Assembly: GCA_008973525.1 (NCBI GenBank)
Contig: WACJ01000055.1
Location: 248,001 to 312,000, forward strand
DNA: 64,000 nucleotides
Direction of reading: 5' to 3'
From: Stenopsyche tienmushanensis
Lineage: Eukaryota; Arthropoda; Insecta; Trichoptera; Stenopsychidae
In this document: positions 50,050 through 60,545 of the stretch, in pieces
How positions within the stretch are numbered: the stretch's first letter is position 1
Layout of the letters: every line of letters starts with the position of its first letter
The notes under the pieces: generated by a model
Database searches by the model: none
What the model was told of the DNA's origin: nothing
Seen by the model: the letters and a program-made list of their open reading frames with translations, nothing else
Translations under genes and position numbers: made by a program

Positions 50050-51052
50050 TCATATTAGTATTCACCTTGGCTTCGTATAACGCTGACATTACACAACACA
50101 GTTGATAAATTATAGCATATTCTTGTACAATACGCTTCCAATTTTATTTTGATTTAACACGATTTCAAAAAAAGCTAAGATGTTTTATTTGGTATAGTCA
50201 TATAAATTACGCCATGATTAATCGTACCGAAAATGATTACTGATGAAATGTCAATTTAGATGCATTCGGGCGTATGCCTCGTTTAACACGGATTTATATT
50301 ACACGACGTTTTTGTGGTACCATATGACCGTATTATATGTATATATAGTATTAACAGAAAAATAATATCATTCGTAATTCTTAATATCACTTGGGTATGT
50401 TTTTATGCGATAGATACATTCCACGGGGAGTCGCATATAAAAAGACTTTACCTAAATAGAAAACTTAGGGATAGGTTCCGCTGTTTTAAAAAACCGCATA
50501 ACTTCAAATCAATTTGATGAAATGCTTAACTAGTTTCTTGTATAATTTTTACAGTGAGCGGGGTAGGAGTTTCTACCACTTCAATATCGTTCTCTATTTC
50601 TTTGCTGCCATATAACATCAAACCAATAGTATCATTCAAGGGAGTATCATCAAGCAATTCATCGACATCATTTTGAGAAAAATTATCAAAGACTTTTCTA
50701 TCAAGTTGATTTGCCAGAGTAATGATTTCAGCTGACAATGTCGAAGTTTTCATTATTTTGCCATCTGTAACACGTTCGTACCAAACTGCTTTCCAACAAG
50801 AATTTAAAGTGTGTGGAGTAATCTGAGATACTGCACTTGAAACATTATTTAAACAGTCCAAAATTAGGTGGTGGAAACACTATTGTATTTTTACATTTGG
50901 ATGACTTTTATATATATTTTTTATGCGCATTCGCGTAAAAAATTCTCATTCGCGCTTTGTGCTCTATAGATAAATAAGAGATAGGTTCCATTATTTTTGA
51001 ATAACTTCAAAATCGCATAAAAAAGATCCGCATAAAAACAGACCCAAGTGTA
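50050..51052 (-). mobile_element. Tigger/pogo-type element(s), degraded
   Basis: The right end at 51050, read on the minus strand, is TA + CACTTGGGTCTGTTTTTATG, matching the end at 60431 (CACTTAAGTCTGTTTTTATG). Subterminal 'tggaacctatctct' and 'aataacttc' blocks follow, then a transposase C-terminal frame (50526-50861), then another 'gaagttatgcggttttttaaa' block at 50470-50515. Further left, 50060-50330 holds 'cttcgtataacgc', 'cctcgtttaacacgg' and 'ttacacgacg', which belong with the CTCGTATAACACGG subfamily of 16442-16916. At least two Tigger-type insertions probably overlap here. Confidence 0.6.
50526..50861 (-). pseudogene. Tigger-type transposase C-terminal fragment
   Basis: This 111-codon frame begins DCLNNVSSAVSQITPHTLNSCWKAVWYERV. 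It then has EIITLANQLDRKVFDNFSQNDVDELLDDTPLNDTIGLMLYG. The pattern I-x-x-AW/SA-x-x-x-I-x-x-x-T-L-N-x-CW-K-x-x-W, then an acidic E-D-x-x-ELL tail, is the C-terminal region of Tigger/JERKY-type (DDE_1) transposases. No catalytic residues fall in this part. Upstream (51000 side) only non-coding terminal sequence is present, so the DNA-binding and catalytic domains are deleted. The frame runs to its natural stop, so decay is modest at this end. Confidence 0.75.
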
Positions 51053-51749
51053 ATTTAAATATTTTTTAAACAGTAGAGCTAAGAAGGCATTGCATATTTT
51101 CCGTCGCTCGTTTTTATTGTATTCTTCAAGACTTTCGTTTGTCGATAAGTTTTAAATGTGTTTATACATTGATCCATGGAGATTTTAGTTTTCGTGATAA
51201 TTCCTCAATTATTTGCCGCTGAACTGACTCAATTAGGTATTTTAGTGCATCGTTATCAAAATTTGATAATCGTCTTGTTCTCGGTTCATCTCTCAAACTT
51301 CTATTGCCGGATTTAATATTATAGAATCAATATTGGCATCTACGGATTGTTATCACTTCACAATAAACGTCTTTGAGTGTTTTATTATTTTTTTGGTATT
51401 CCAACACAAATCAAAAAAGGGGCATACATTGCCGGATGTGGACTTCTTTAGTTTTGAGTCTGTAAAGTTTACCTTTACAATAAAAAAAACTGTTACACAA
51501 AAATAATTTCTATCAATAGTTCTAAAAAAAAAAATTTACAAAGATATTTCCGTTACTGTTTCTGGACACAAACTAAGATCAAAAATAATGTCTTATAATT
51601 TTGAATATTTTCGGGTCTTTATAATATGAGTATATGAAGGATAGTCTTCTCGGTTTAGATTGTCCCTAAGTGTTTTATTTGAAACTATCATTGAAATTTT
51701 ATTTTAAAATAATGATAATTTCCCCATTAATTGATCTCCTCCTATCTTT
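51053..51749. other. AT-rich spacer
   Basis: No gene or repeat recognised. Confidence 0.45.
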
Positions 51750-52491
51750 TTATTTTTTTTTCCTGTGGGATGGAAATCTTACATAATAACCCTAGGTTGA
51801 TGAGCTCCAGGGTGGTGTCAGATTCTTACTGACTAAAGCCCTCCCTTGTCCTTCTCTATCCCTCTGGTATTGTTATTACATTACTTCAGAGAGACAGGTA
51901 GTCTGGTCATAGACATAGCCCTATATTAGTCCCCCTTAGCCCTAAATCTTCGTAGTTCAAGGCCTTCTTCTTTGCCTAAGGGACCACCGGGAGGATTCCG
52001 ACGATCACGAGTACCACGTCTTCGGATATTGTTCTGTGTGCTGATGGTGACTCGTAGCGCCCCTGCCATTGGAGCCTCATCAGCTTCTTCCTGTTGTTGT
52101 CGTATTTTAGCGACTCATGGCATATTGGGACTCTATACAGAAGGATTAAGTGTATAACTTCATTGATTACTTCTTCTGCATGGCTTGGCCCTCCAATGTT
52201 GGGCATGAGTTGTCTGTGTTCGCTGGCTACTTTTGCGCCTTTTGCGCAGCTACTTTTATATATCTGTTGAACACCAGTTTGCAGTCCATGACGACTCCGA
52301 GGTGTCGTATACTTTTGACATATTAGACCTCGTGTCCATCGACAACAAGCTGGTTTATTCTCGGTCTTCTCTGTCAACTGCAGATCATTGCTTCTGTATT
52401 CTCTGCCGCCAACTACAAGTAATTTCTTCACATCCATGTGCTGATTATGACAAGGGCTCTCTCCCATACAAAAAATGTTAAAGATTATCAA
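51750..52491 (-). mobile_element. R1-clade LINE, 5'-truncated 3' end
   Basis: The minus strand opens for 171 codons (52491-51976). It reads LQLTEKTENK, then KYTTPRSRHGLQTGVQQIYKSSCAKGAKVASEHRQLMPNIGG, then NEVIHLILLYRVPI, and ends AHRTISEDVVLVIVGILPV. The order (L-T-x-x-KTE, LGV-x-LD, K-AAK-A-x-V-x-x-x-L-x-x-LMPN-x-GG, HS-x-LLYG-x-P-x-W, S-AYRT-xS-x-x-A-x-x-V-x-AG-x-x-P) is the post-reverse-transcriptase part of R1-clade ORF2. An untranslated tail follows to poly(A) at about 51750-51765 (T-rich on the plus strand). It is dead and 5' truncated. The 3' UTR resembles but is not identical to the copies at 25.0 and 58.8 kb. Confidence 0.8.
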
Positions 52492-53569
52492 CTTGTGGAA
52501 AACTTTTTTTTGTACAAAATTATTTACTCAAGATTGCTAAAGACCAAAACCGGATATGGCTCATTAAAATAAGATTACCAACATAATAATATTTAGAGTT
52601 AAATATTACGTCATTTCGATGAAATTAAATGCGAAAAATGCATTTAAAATAATTAACTTTATTTATTTAACAACAAAATATGTAATTAAAATCAGCTTAA
52701 TGTTTCGATATTCAATATCAATCTTATTCCTTGATAATATATCAAGGAAAAAATAGTTGGTCGAAGAATGGCTCTACAAAGCACATGAAAGCTTTTCAAT
52801 ACATTGATATGAGAAAAACTGGCTAAGGAGCGAAATTTTCCTCTTTACGACGCGAAAAATTTTATCTACTTTTTGATGTGTTTATTTGTAAGTATTTTTA
52901 TGAGACATTCAGTGACTAAAATTTGAATATGTGTATGAAAAATGCATAATGTATATTTTATCTCCCTAGGAAGTCCCTGAAAAGGGAAAATCCTGGCTGT
53001 TCAAGTTTTTTCGGTGAGATAATCCACTGAGCTTACAAGACAGTTGCTATTTCAATATAGCAGCCAGGATACGCCCAGGGCCATTACCCGTTTTTACGCA
53101 TTTCGTTTATTTCAAAGGGAAAATCTCGCAAGGAGAACAAAAAAAACTCCTGGGAAAATCTGTGAACATGGAACGTTAAATCGGCGCTTAATATTCAAAG
53201 TGTTTTTCTCGCTGCTCTTAAAGTATTGTTGAAGGCTCTAACAGGAAATTTTTCTGCCTTTAAAAATGCGATACTCTTTTTGATTGTGTAAAATAGTTTC
53301 ATATAAAGTACATATTTCTTTGCACTAGCTGAGCCCATTTGAAAGAGAGCAAAGCCTTTATTCTGCTTTATGGAACGATATTAAGCCTCTGAATATAAAA
53401 GGAAAAGAGCGCCAAACAGTAAAATTGAAAATTCCGTACAAATTGCTAAATAATAATCAAATACTTTGCATATTTAATAATATTTTTAGTGAAATAGAAA
53501 AGCTACTAATATTATATGTTTATTAAAGTTTTTATCTGAAAAATTGATTAATATTTCAACGTACGTACG
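52492..53569. other. Gene-free DNA
   Basis: No gene or repeat recognised. The open frame at 53044-53232 has no family resemblance. Confidence 0.45.
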
Positions 53570-53574
53570 TACGG

Positions 53575-53660
53575 TGTTTTTTGTTCACAATCTGAATTTG
53601 AAGCCGAACCTTTATAATACGAGTCCAAGATCTAAGCCACTAGCATTGATCTATGTTATC
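53575..53660 (-). repeat. tRNA-like SINE fragment 2
   Basis: The minus strand reads CTAGTGGCTTAGATCTTGGA (A-box-like), CTCGTATTATAAAG (anticodon-arm-like) and GTTCGGCTTCAAATTC (B-box-like), then AGATTGTGAACAAAAAA as a tail. This is the best preserved of the five copies. It is followed by a short ACGT repeat at about 53570-53583. It may be Pol III-derived in origin, but there is no mature tRNA fold. Confidence 0.5.
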
Positions 53661-53855
53661 ATATTAAAAGACTATTTATAATGAAAGAATATTTATCATA
53701 TCAATGTAAAATATGGGCTAGATCCCGGTCCAACGAATATTTTTTGTCAAGATAGTTCACCTTCTTCAATTTCTTCGACTGGAAAAGAAGTGCCGAAAGA
53801 TAGTCAAAAAATATATAATATAGTTGTTAAATACAGCTCAAATACATTTGAAGAT
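53661..53855. other. AT-rich spacer
   Basis: No feature recognised. Confidence 0.5.
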
Positions 53856-54069
53856 GTTTTTTTGGTACTTTCCTGTTAACGCGGGGCAAGCATATTGGTG
53901 AATTAAAAACGCGTTCATTTCGACACAATTAAAATAAAAAACCTAACTTAACCTAACCTAACCAGATGAATTTAATTTATTTTAAAAAAAACCAAAAAAC
54001 AAGTATTAGTAGTCATTTTCAATACACCAATATGCTTGCCCCGCGTTAACAGGAAAGTACCGTTTTTTT
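53856..54069. mobile_element. MITE with perfect 37-bp terminal inverted repeats and 8-bp flanking repeat
   Basis: A 198-bp element (53864-54061) has terminal inverted repeats of 37 bp without a single mismatch (53864-53900 and 54025-54061; start GGTACTTTCCTGTTAACGCG). The same 8-mer GTTTTTTT flanks both sides (53856-53863 and 54062-54069). An 8-bp duplication would fit hAT or P-type superfamilies, though the 8-mer is low-complexity. The interior carries CCTAA-CTTAA-CCTAA-CCTAA-CC (53942-53963), the insect telomere unit on its C-rich strand. There is no coding frame. The perfect arms suggest a recent insertion compared with every other element in the window. Confidence 0.85.
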
Positions 54070-54199
54070 TTACTTTCGAAAAATAGAATCCATCTACAAG
54101 ACCTCAGGATGACAGACATAATCTTAAACCTTTATTTTTTTTACTGAGCACTACGCACATGAGCCTGTAGCGTGTGCGGTTTACCATCCCCACGTAGTA

Positions 54200-54404
54200 G
54201 TGCTGTTAATCTGAGGAGATTTAATTCGCCAGATTAACAGTGAAATCTTCTGTCTCTCTTCAGGTGCAATGTGTTATTTCAACAGCGCCATCTCTTGTGG
54301 CCCTACGGAGACATTGCCGATCGCTTCTTGCGCGTGCAACGTTGCCGGTTGGGTAGTGACGCGTAGGAAGCGGGATTCGGAAGGTCGTCCCTCCTGCGGC
54401 CAGA

Positions 54405-54439
<35 letters not shown>

Positions 54440-54620
54440 TGCATCAACATCTAGCAACATCACGGCCCGATAGAAGAACGGACCCGTGCGCTAGCGTGGC
54501 CATTCCGATGAGCACGTGGGGGCCGGGGAACCGCCCGAGAATTATGCCCCCGAGAGTGCCCCCACCTCAACGTTACAAACCCTTTAATATGAGCCTTCAT
54601 GGCGGGGTAATTTCACCATA
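54200..54620. other. GC- and CpG-rich island with (TC)n tract
   Basis: This is the strongest GC-rich patch in the window. It begins with an 11-bp perfect stem (CTGTTAATCTG at 54203, CAGATTAACAG at 54230) and then a pyrimidine-rich acceptor-like CTCTCTTCAG ending at 54263. A (TC)n microsatellite lies at 54407-54436. A second stem (GTGGGGGC near 54514, GCCCCCAC near 54555) encloses GC-rich DNA. No single frame is open across it: the frames at 54269-54454 and 54439-54627 depend partly on the TC repeat. It could be a promoter/first-exon CpG island, an LTR or other element fragment. Not resolved. Confidence 0.4.
54407..54436. repeat. (TC)n microsatellite
   Basis: An uninterrupted TC dinucleotide tract of about 30 bp in the GC-rich island. 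Confidence 0.95.
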
Positions 54621-57600
54621 TGTGTGATATAAATATATCAAAAGTAAATAAATACATTATATTAAAAACGATGGTATAATGGAATGAAAACAGTGATATT
54701 TTCAGAATTTTAAACTTCATTTCAATCAGAAACTGAAATAATATATTTTTTAAATCGTTACAACAGGATAATGTAACAATGAAACATATACATTTGAGTA
54801 TTTAATTCAAGAATTAACTATTATTGAATGAGGAATTATATAGCATCGTTATGATGTGTGCTCTCAACTCATTATGATCCGTATCCTCATATTCATATAT
54901 TTTTTGGTAATATTAATATTATTATTCCGGTCCAAAACTACGGCTCTGAAATGATTATGATATTTGAAATAATAAACAAATATTTATTTACGTATATTAT
55001 AAATTATAAGAGGGATTCTCGAAATTTTGAGACAAAAGTAAAATTTTGCGAATGATGTTTATCTATTATCAAAATCCGAAAATCCCTGTAATTTCCCGTC
55101 GAATGGTTTCACGGTCGACAACTAGGTAAGAGGCTTTTATTTGTTTCGAACTTTCCATCCACCCCATCGTCGGTCCGATGCCAAATTTAAAATATAAAAG
55201 TAATAGGATAATAAAAACTTGGAATGCTTTATCTCGTTTTTAATATATATTTATTTTTTCCCGCGAGTTTTATTAAGGCATTGTACATTAACACGTAAAT
55301 ACGGGCTTTTATGCGCGCATATTCAAAACAGGCACGTTGCCTTAACACCCTCCATCATCCTGAAGTGTAATTTACGCTGCTTATGATATCCCCTAAATGT
55401 AAACAAATACGTATTCCTACCCCAAATTAAAAATAATTAGACGCCTTTCATACACGCGATCTTGGATGCATATATTGTTGTGTGGGTCTTTTGAAAAATT
55501 TTACGCCTCTAGATCGGCATTTATGGCTTTCATTCGCTGCTTCGTTGGATTATCTTTGAATGTTTTTCTTATTTGAAAGCGCGGAAGATCTGGTTACGGC
55601 TTAAACAATATGTATTATTTTGAGTTGAAATAAATAAGGGTTGAAGGATAGGTTTTTCAGAACCTCAAGGCTGCCATGTTTCATAAGAATCGGCTGTGAC
55701 TTCGAAGTATCATTATTACGGCGGCAACAAAATGATAAATATATTGTTTGGATATGCGCCGCATAATTTAATTAGTTCCATAAATTATCCTCCATAAATT
55801 TGACGCATTCAAGGAGCCCGCTCTTTGGCACAATTTGTTGCGTGAGGAACTTTCCCAAATTGAACATAAATTATTTTGTTGGAAGTGGAAGAAGTAGCGG
55901 GCCGCCGTTATCAATTAATTGAAACGTTAATGGAAAGGTTGTTTTGTGTGTCACTCGTTTGTTCGCTGAAGACAGCCGCCCTCCGGTTCAAGTTAACCTT
56001 CGATCCGAACTTAAATTCGACTTTCCATACTTAAATTATATCCGAATGAATTATTAATATTTTATCGATCAATAACAGTTGACAGTAACTGATGAAACCC
56101 CATCATGGATTTAGTTTCTTCATCTTCCCACACAGTGTTTTTTCTATCTTTTTAAAATCTTTGTTAAACAAAGTTTTGTTGAAATCAAATATTTCAGGTC
56201 TTGAATTTACATCGTATTATCAAATAAGATAAATTGATAAATTACAGTAAACAGCATACTTTTATATTTTCAAAAAAATCAAAATTGTGTATGAAGTTCG
56301 AGAAGGCTTGCCGTTCTTGTTGTGCGTGTGCGTCCATTAAGATTTGGTCGCAGGAAGACACGATCTTCCCGCCAGTCCTTCAGTCTCGCAGATGTGATCT
56401 TTCTCTTGATAAAAAATACGAAGAAATCGTACTTTCGTTCTCCTGACAATTTCATCCACCTTCTCAATCTTCAACAACCTAAAGCGAATGGATCCGTATC
56501 TAGTCATCCATATTAAAGTACACATAAGGGCTGGGGATAACCCACGTATCTATCCCTATGTAAAAAGCCTTTTATATCAAAATTATCACCTTTTATTAAA
56601 ATAACAGAACGATAAATATATCCATTATTACACTTTTCTCAGGAATACCGTTCAAAGGAACTGAGATTTCATTTAATATAAAAAAAAAACAACTTTAATA
56701 GACGTTTCGAGTAATTTGAGACTACGTATTTGTTTATCCGTATATTTTTACATTTCAACTTTCCTTTTATATTTTTATTTTAACTAATTTGACATAAAAT
56801 AGCAATCTCCCTTATGGGGTGACCATCTCTAGAATAATACGAACATGCTTTAATAACATAACCGGATTCAAGCTATCGACAATCAAATATAAATATTGGA
56901 TCATTAGCAAAATGTGACAACTTTGAATGTTAAGAGCATCTTTATGCTATTTGTGAGAATATAAAATTTAAAAATGTACGCATTTCTGTTATAAACTACA
57001 AAATATTATTATAAATTAGTCTTATTAGACGTATCTGGCTACCGGTTGCTTGATAGGACATTTTTCGATTTCTAATCCCATGATGATTTTTTATCAACTT
57101 ATCTCCTTGATCCTGAATTATGTTGAAACATTATCGCCAAAATTTAATTAAACTTCGAGATATTTGAAGGCTTTATCTTAAAGAATTTCGCGTTAAATGG
57201 AACAAAAATGATTTATTATTTTACCGTTTATATATTGCCAAATCGATTAATATTTAATCTTGGTAGTAGACAATTTATTGAGCTCTATGGCATACGTTGC
57301 TTTTTTGGAATTAAATAAGGGGGAAAGAGGGCTATTGTCTGGGGTGAATACTCTTTGACAAATCCCAACCCTTAAACAGCGAGACAATGTACAAATGAAA
57401 TTATATTGGATGTATTGCGTTGATGTTGGAAAAATATTGTTTATGAGTAAAACAGAAGTTGAAATGATAGTGAGTTATTGATTTATAACAATTACATAAA
57501 TATGATTTTCCTCTTCTACATAAAATACTTCTAAACTTGTTGTATCCTAATTCATTCATATGTGGATGACAAAGAAAAACTATCCATGTAAAAGTACTCA

Positions 57601-58764
57601 ATCACTAGAACGTAAATAAACATTTAAATATTTAATATTCTGATTACATGCACTATGATATTTAAACCTTATTAGTATGATTTCCAAGAAAATTATGTGA
57701 AATATTCATCCCATTCAATGTATGCTATATCTAAATATCTTGTCTCAAGGTTTAGTTGAACAATTTGATTTGATTTATGTACACGATCAGGATGTGTTAA
57801 ACTTTAACGCCAACTGTTGAATACATCTGAGTTGGATCAGATTTGATTTCCATGAGTTAACCATATCCTCCTTTGCCCCACCTCAGAATTAATGTTTGAG
57901 TATGTAATTATGCGTCCTATTATTACGCCAATATTCGTGCTTTGGACATTTCAAATAGCTCTACAAATTTATATATATTAAGCTGATATAATTTATTTAT
58001 GAACTATTTGAATTCCAAAGATTCTACATAGGAAGCATGGGGAGTTTCAAAAGCATACACGTTAAAAAGTTTGTGTGAAATGGTTGGTGTGCGTATATGA
58101 CCCAGACACACCTTTGACATAAAAATGATTTAGCATATAAAGTTGCGGGCCGCATTTGTCTCTCAGTTTTTTTCGGTTTTGTTTTTTCTGTACTTTTTAA
58201 ATTTAAATAAACGACGCAAAAAGTAATGAAAAAGCAGCGCGCGTACATAAATTAGGTTTTATGCGGTTTTCAAGTGTCCGCTAAATATGAAACAGTATGT
58301 TTTCATTTGGAATAAATTCTCTTCAAAAAATATTATGCGAAGAAACAAACGTTATTAACAAAGTGTTGGACACTTGGATAAAAGCAGGGCGTGTTGCTGA
58401 GATTTATAAATATCCACATCATCAACCCTTATCTGACAAAATCCCTTATATCTCATACAACATTGTATATGCATACAACTTGTACCGTAATTATAATATT
58501 TTATATCTTGTGATAATGAGATTAAATATATTTAATATTTTTTTCTGAACCTCTGAATATATTGTGAACATGAAGATACATAGAAATATTTATGCTACTT
58601 AAAGAACTAATCCTATCGAAGTCAATGGGGATTTACATTTCCAACAGTGATACAATCGTTTGGGGTAAAAATGTGTTTAAAATTAAACACGTGCAATGAT
58701 TTTCGCAAAAAGATTTCGACCATAATGCTCCTAGTTAGTCGACATTTTTTGTTTTAGTTTGCGA
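54621..58764. other. Gene-free DNA
   Basis: No gene recognised. 55480-56000 and 56300-56500 are GC-richer. The overlapping frames at 56234-56525 are open on both strands with no family resemblance. Confidence 0.45.
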
Positions 58765-59540
58765 AGGAGGGAATCTTCAAAAGAAAACACCATACTGGTG
58801 GTAGTGTGAGATTTTTACCCATTAAACCGGTCTCCTCTACTTATTAAGTATTGCACAAGATTGGTAGCGATGTGACCCTCACAGGCTCTCCATTTGTCTC
58901 CTTCTGGATGTCATTCTACTGCTAAAGTTCGTCGTCTTGTACATTCAGTATCCTCCTTCTGCCGCATAGCGCACGTTGTGTATTTGCGTCACGCATTCCA
59001 TGCCCTAACATCCGTTAACATTGAATGTACCATGTTGCTAGGGGAGAGCGAGCTGATTCCCAGATCCTTCCGTAGGATGTTTCTTTCGGTGCTCCATGCT
59101 GGGCAGACAAAAGTCATGTGTGCAGTATCGTCGTACACCACTCCGCAGTGGTGGCACTCCGAGCCGGTCTCTTTGCTTATTTAGTGTAGTTAGCTACCAA
59201 AACAGCCGTGCCCGGTGAGAACCTGGGTCAAGTGGTAGCACAGTTGGCCGTGCTTTATGGCTACCCAGGTCCTCAGGTTCGGTATTAGCTCGTGCGTCCA
59301 CCGACTTCTAACGGAGTTATCCCATCGGGATTGCCACGCCACCTATGGTGCTTTGCTTAGCGTTATTCTTGTCTTCACATTTCTGTATTGTCTGTCTCTC
59401 AGTAAACGACCAGGGACTGCGTCTTCCGACACTGTACGATATGCAGCAGCACTCATGATTACTCTCCTTCTCTGGACTCTGGCCATATTGAGTCTGACCC
59501 TTTCAATTTGTAGTGCCCGAAAAACGATTTCGAAATGAAG
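58765..59540 (-). mobile_element. R1-clade LINE, 5'-truncated 3' end
   Basis: The minus strand reads RVQRRRVIMSAAAYRTVSEDA, then WQSRWDNSVRSRWTHELIPNL, then LCYHLTQVLTGHGCFG, then GSECHHCGVVYDDTAHMTFVCPAWSTERNILRKDLG. This is the C-terminus of R1-clade ORF2 up to and past its CCHC zinc knuckle (C-x-x-C-x8-H-x4-C pattern visible). Stops and frameshifts interrupt it. The untranslated tail, 'gggtaaaaatctcacactacc' then 'ggtgttttcttttgaagattccctcc', matches the tail at 25.7 kb and ends near 58765. The two copies therefore belong to one subfamily. Confidence 0.8.
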
Positions 59541-59586
59541 TTAATATTACATTTTTTATTCAAACCTCATTTGACTCGTAATACCT

Positions 59587-59828
59587 ATATTTGTTTTAAG
59601 TTTTGAAGTTATGCGGTTTTAAAAAATAATGGAACCTATCCCTCATTTGTCTATAGAGGACAAAGCTTTTTTATGCGAATTCGCACAAAAAAAAAATTGA
59701 CAATAGTGCATGTTACAACCGTTATAATATGAATTTGTATAGAGCGATGAGCGAACGGAATTGTTTTTAAATTTGGCAACTCTTCTCAAAAGCTTAACAC
59801 ATTAACAGCGGAACACGAAAATTCGCGT
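59587..59828 (+). repeat. Tigger-family repeat block, copy A
   Basis: It starts with 'gaagttatgcggttttaaaaaataatgga' and continues 'acctatccctca', 'atagaggacaaagcttttttatgcgaattcgcac', ending 'aacagcggaacacgaaaattcgcgt'. The part 59627-59828 is repeated in the same orientation at 62811-63018 with very few differences. Its first part is shared with 15461-15965, 50465-51050 and 60245-60433. It probably represents the transcribed 5' non-coding part of a Tigger element. Confidence 0.7.
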
Positions 59829-60244
59829 GTTTACGAAGACATGCATCTAGCGCGGGACAGGAGAAAACTCATTCACAAAATATACTTAACTTCTTTTCAG
59901 TCATTTATACTTTTATTATTTGTATTAGAAGAGGATTTTTAAGAAAATAAAAATAATAAGGTGTTTTAAGAGTGTAAATATCTTTTTTTGTATTTTGGTG
60001 CCTATGAGTGTAATCTGCAGATATTGATGAATATAAATCAAAAAAATATTAAGATATGTTTAAAACTTCGAAAGTAACGGATATTTTAGTAAGAATTTAA
60101 AAAAATAGCAATATTGCAAAATATAGTCCGCATAGCATATAAGAGCATAGCATATACGGTCCGAGCAAATAATCCACTGAAAATGAGTTAAGAATTGCAT
60201 TTATATGATTATTGAGTAAAACATACATTATTAAAGCAATTCTA
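59829..60244. other. AT-rich spacer
   Basis: No feature recognised between Tigger-type blocks; it may be interior sequence of the same element. Confidence 0.4.
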
Positions 60245-60433
60245 AGATAAATATAAACTTTTTTATGCGATTTTTGGTACATTCTATCACATTGATTTGA
60301 AGTTATGCGGTTTTTAAAAATAATGGAACATATCCCTCAGTTTTCTATGTAGTTCAAGTCTTTTTTTATGCGATTTTTTTATATACGACCCATCGCGGAA
60401 CATATCTATTGCATAAAAACAGACTTAAGTGTA
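60245..60433 (+). repeat. Tigger-family terminal block
   Basis: 'gaagttatgcggtttttaaaaataatggaac' followed by 'ctatgtagttcaagtc', 'tttttatgcgat' and 'gcataaaaacagacttaagtg' ending at a TA (60432-60433). The last part reversed, CACTTAAGTCTGTTTTTATG, matches the terminus at 51050, so this is a genuine right end. The left partner is not certain; it may belong to the block beginning 59587. Confidence 0.6.
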
Positions 60434-60474
60434 TTAAAAAAAAATGTTTGAAAAATAATTTACGTTTCATTACT

Positions 60475-60545
60475 TGAACTTTTGTCGTATATTATAAAGG
60501 TTCGAGTTCAAATCCAGATTGTTGAAAAAAATCAGCGCATCAATA
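60475..60545 (+). repeat. tRNA-like SINE fragment 3
   Basis: GTATATTATAAAG, then GTTCGAGTTCAAATCC and AGATTGTTGAAAAAAATC. The B-box-like block and the AGATTGTxxAAAAAA tail match copy 2 at 53575. The A-box half is decayed. Confidence 0.45.

Noticed and set aside
51972..52481. Plus-strand frames of 61 and 82 codons
   Set aside because: Antisense to the R1-type LINE fragment at 51976-52491.
54269..54627. Possible exon between an acceptor-like site at 54263 and a donor-like GGGGTAATT near 54608
   Set aside because: No frame is open across the whole interval (stops at 54364 and 54454 in the relevant frames), and part of the open reading is the TC repeat.
58894..59538. Two plus-strand frames of 93-96 codons
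   Set aside because: The R1-type ORF2 pattern, including the zinc knuckle, is on the minus strand; these are antisense.
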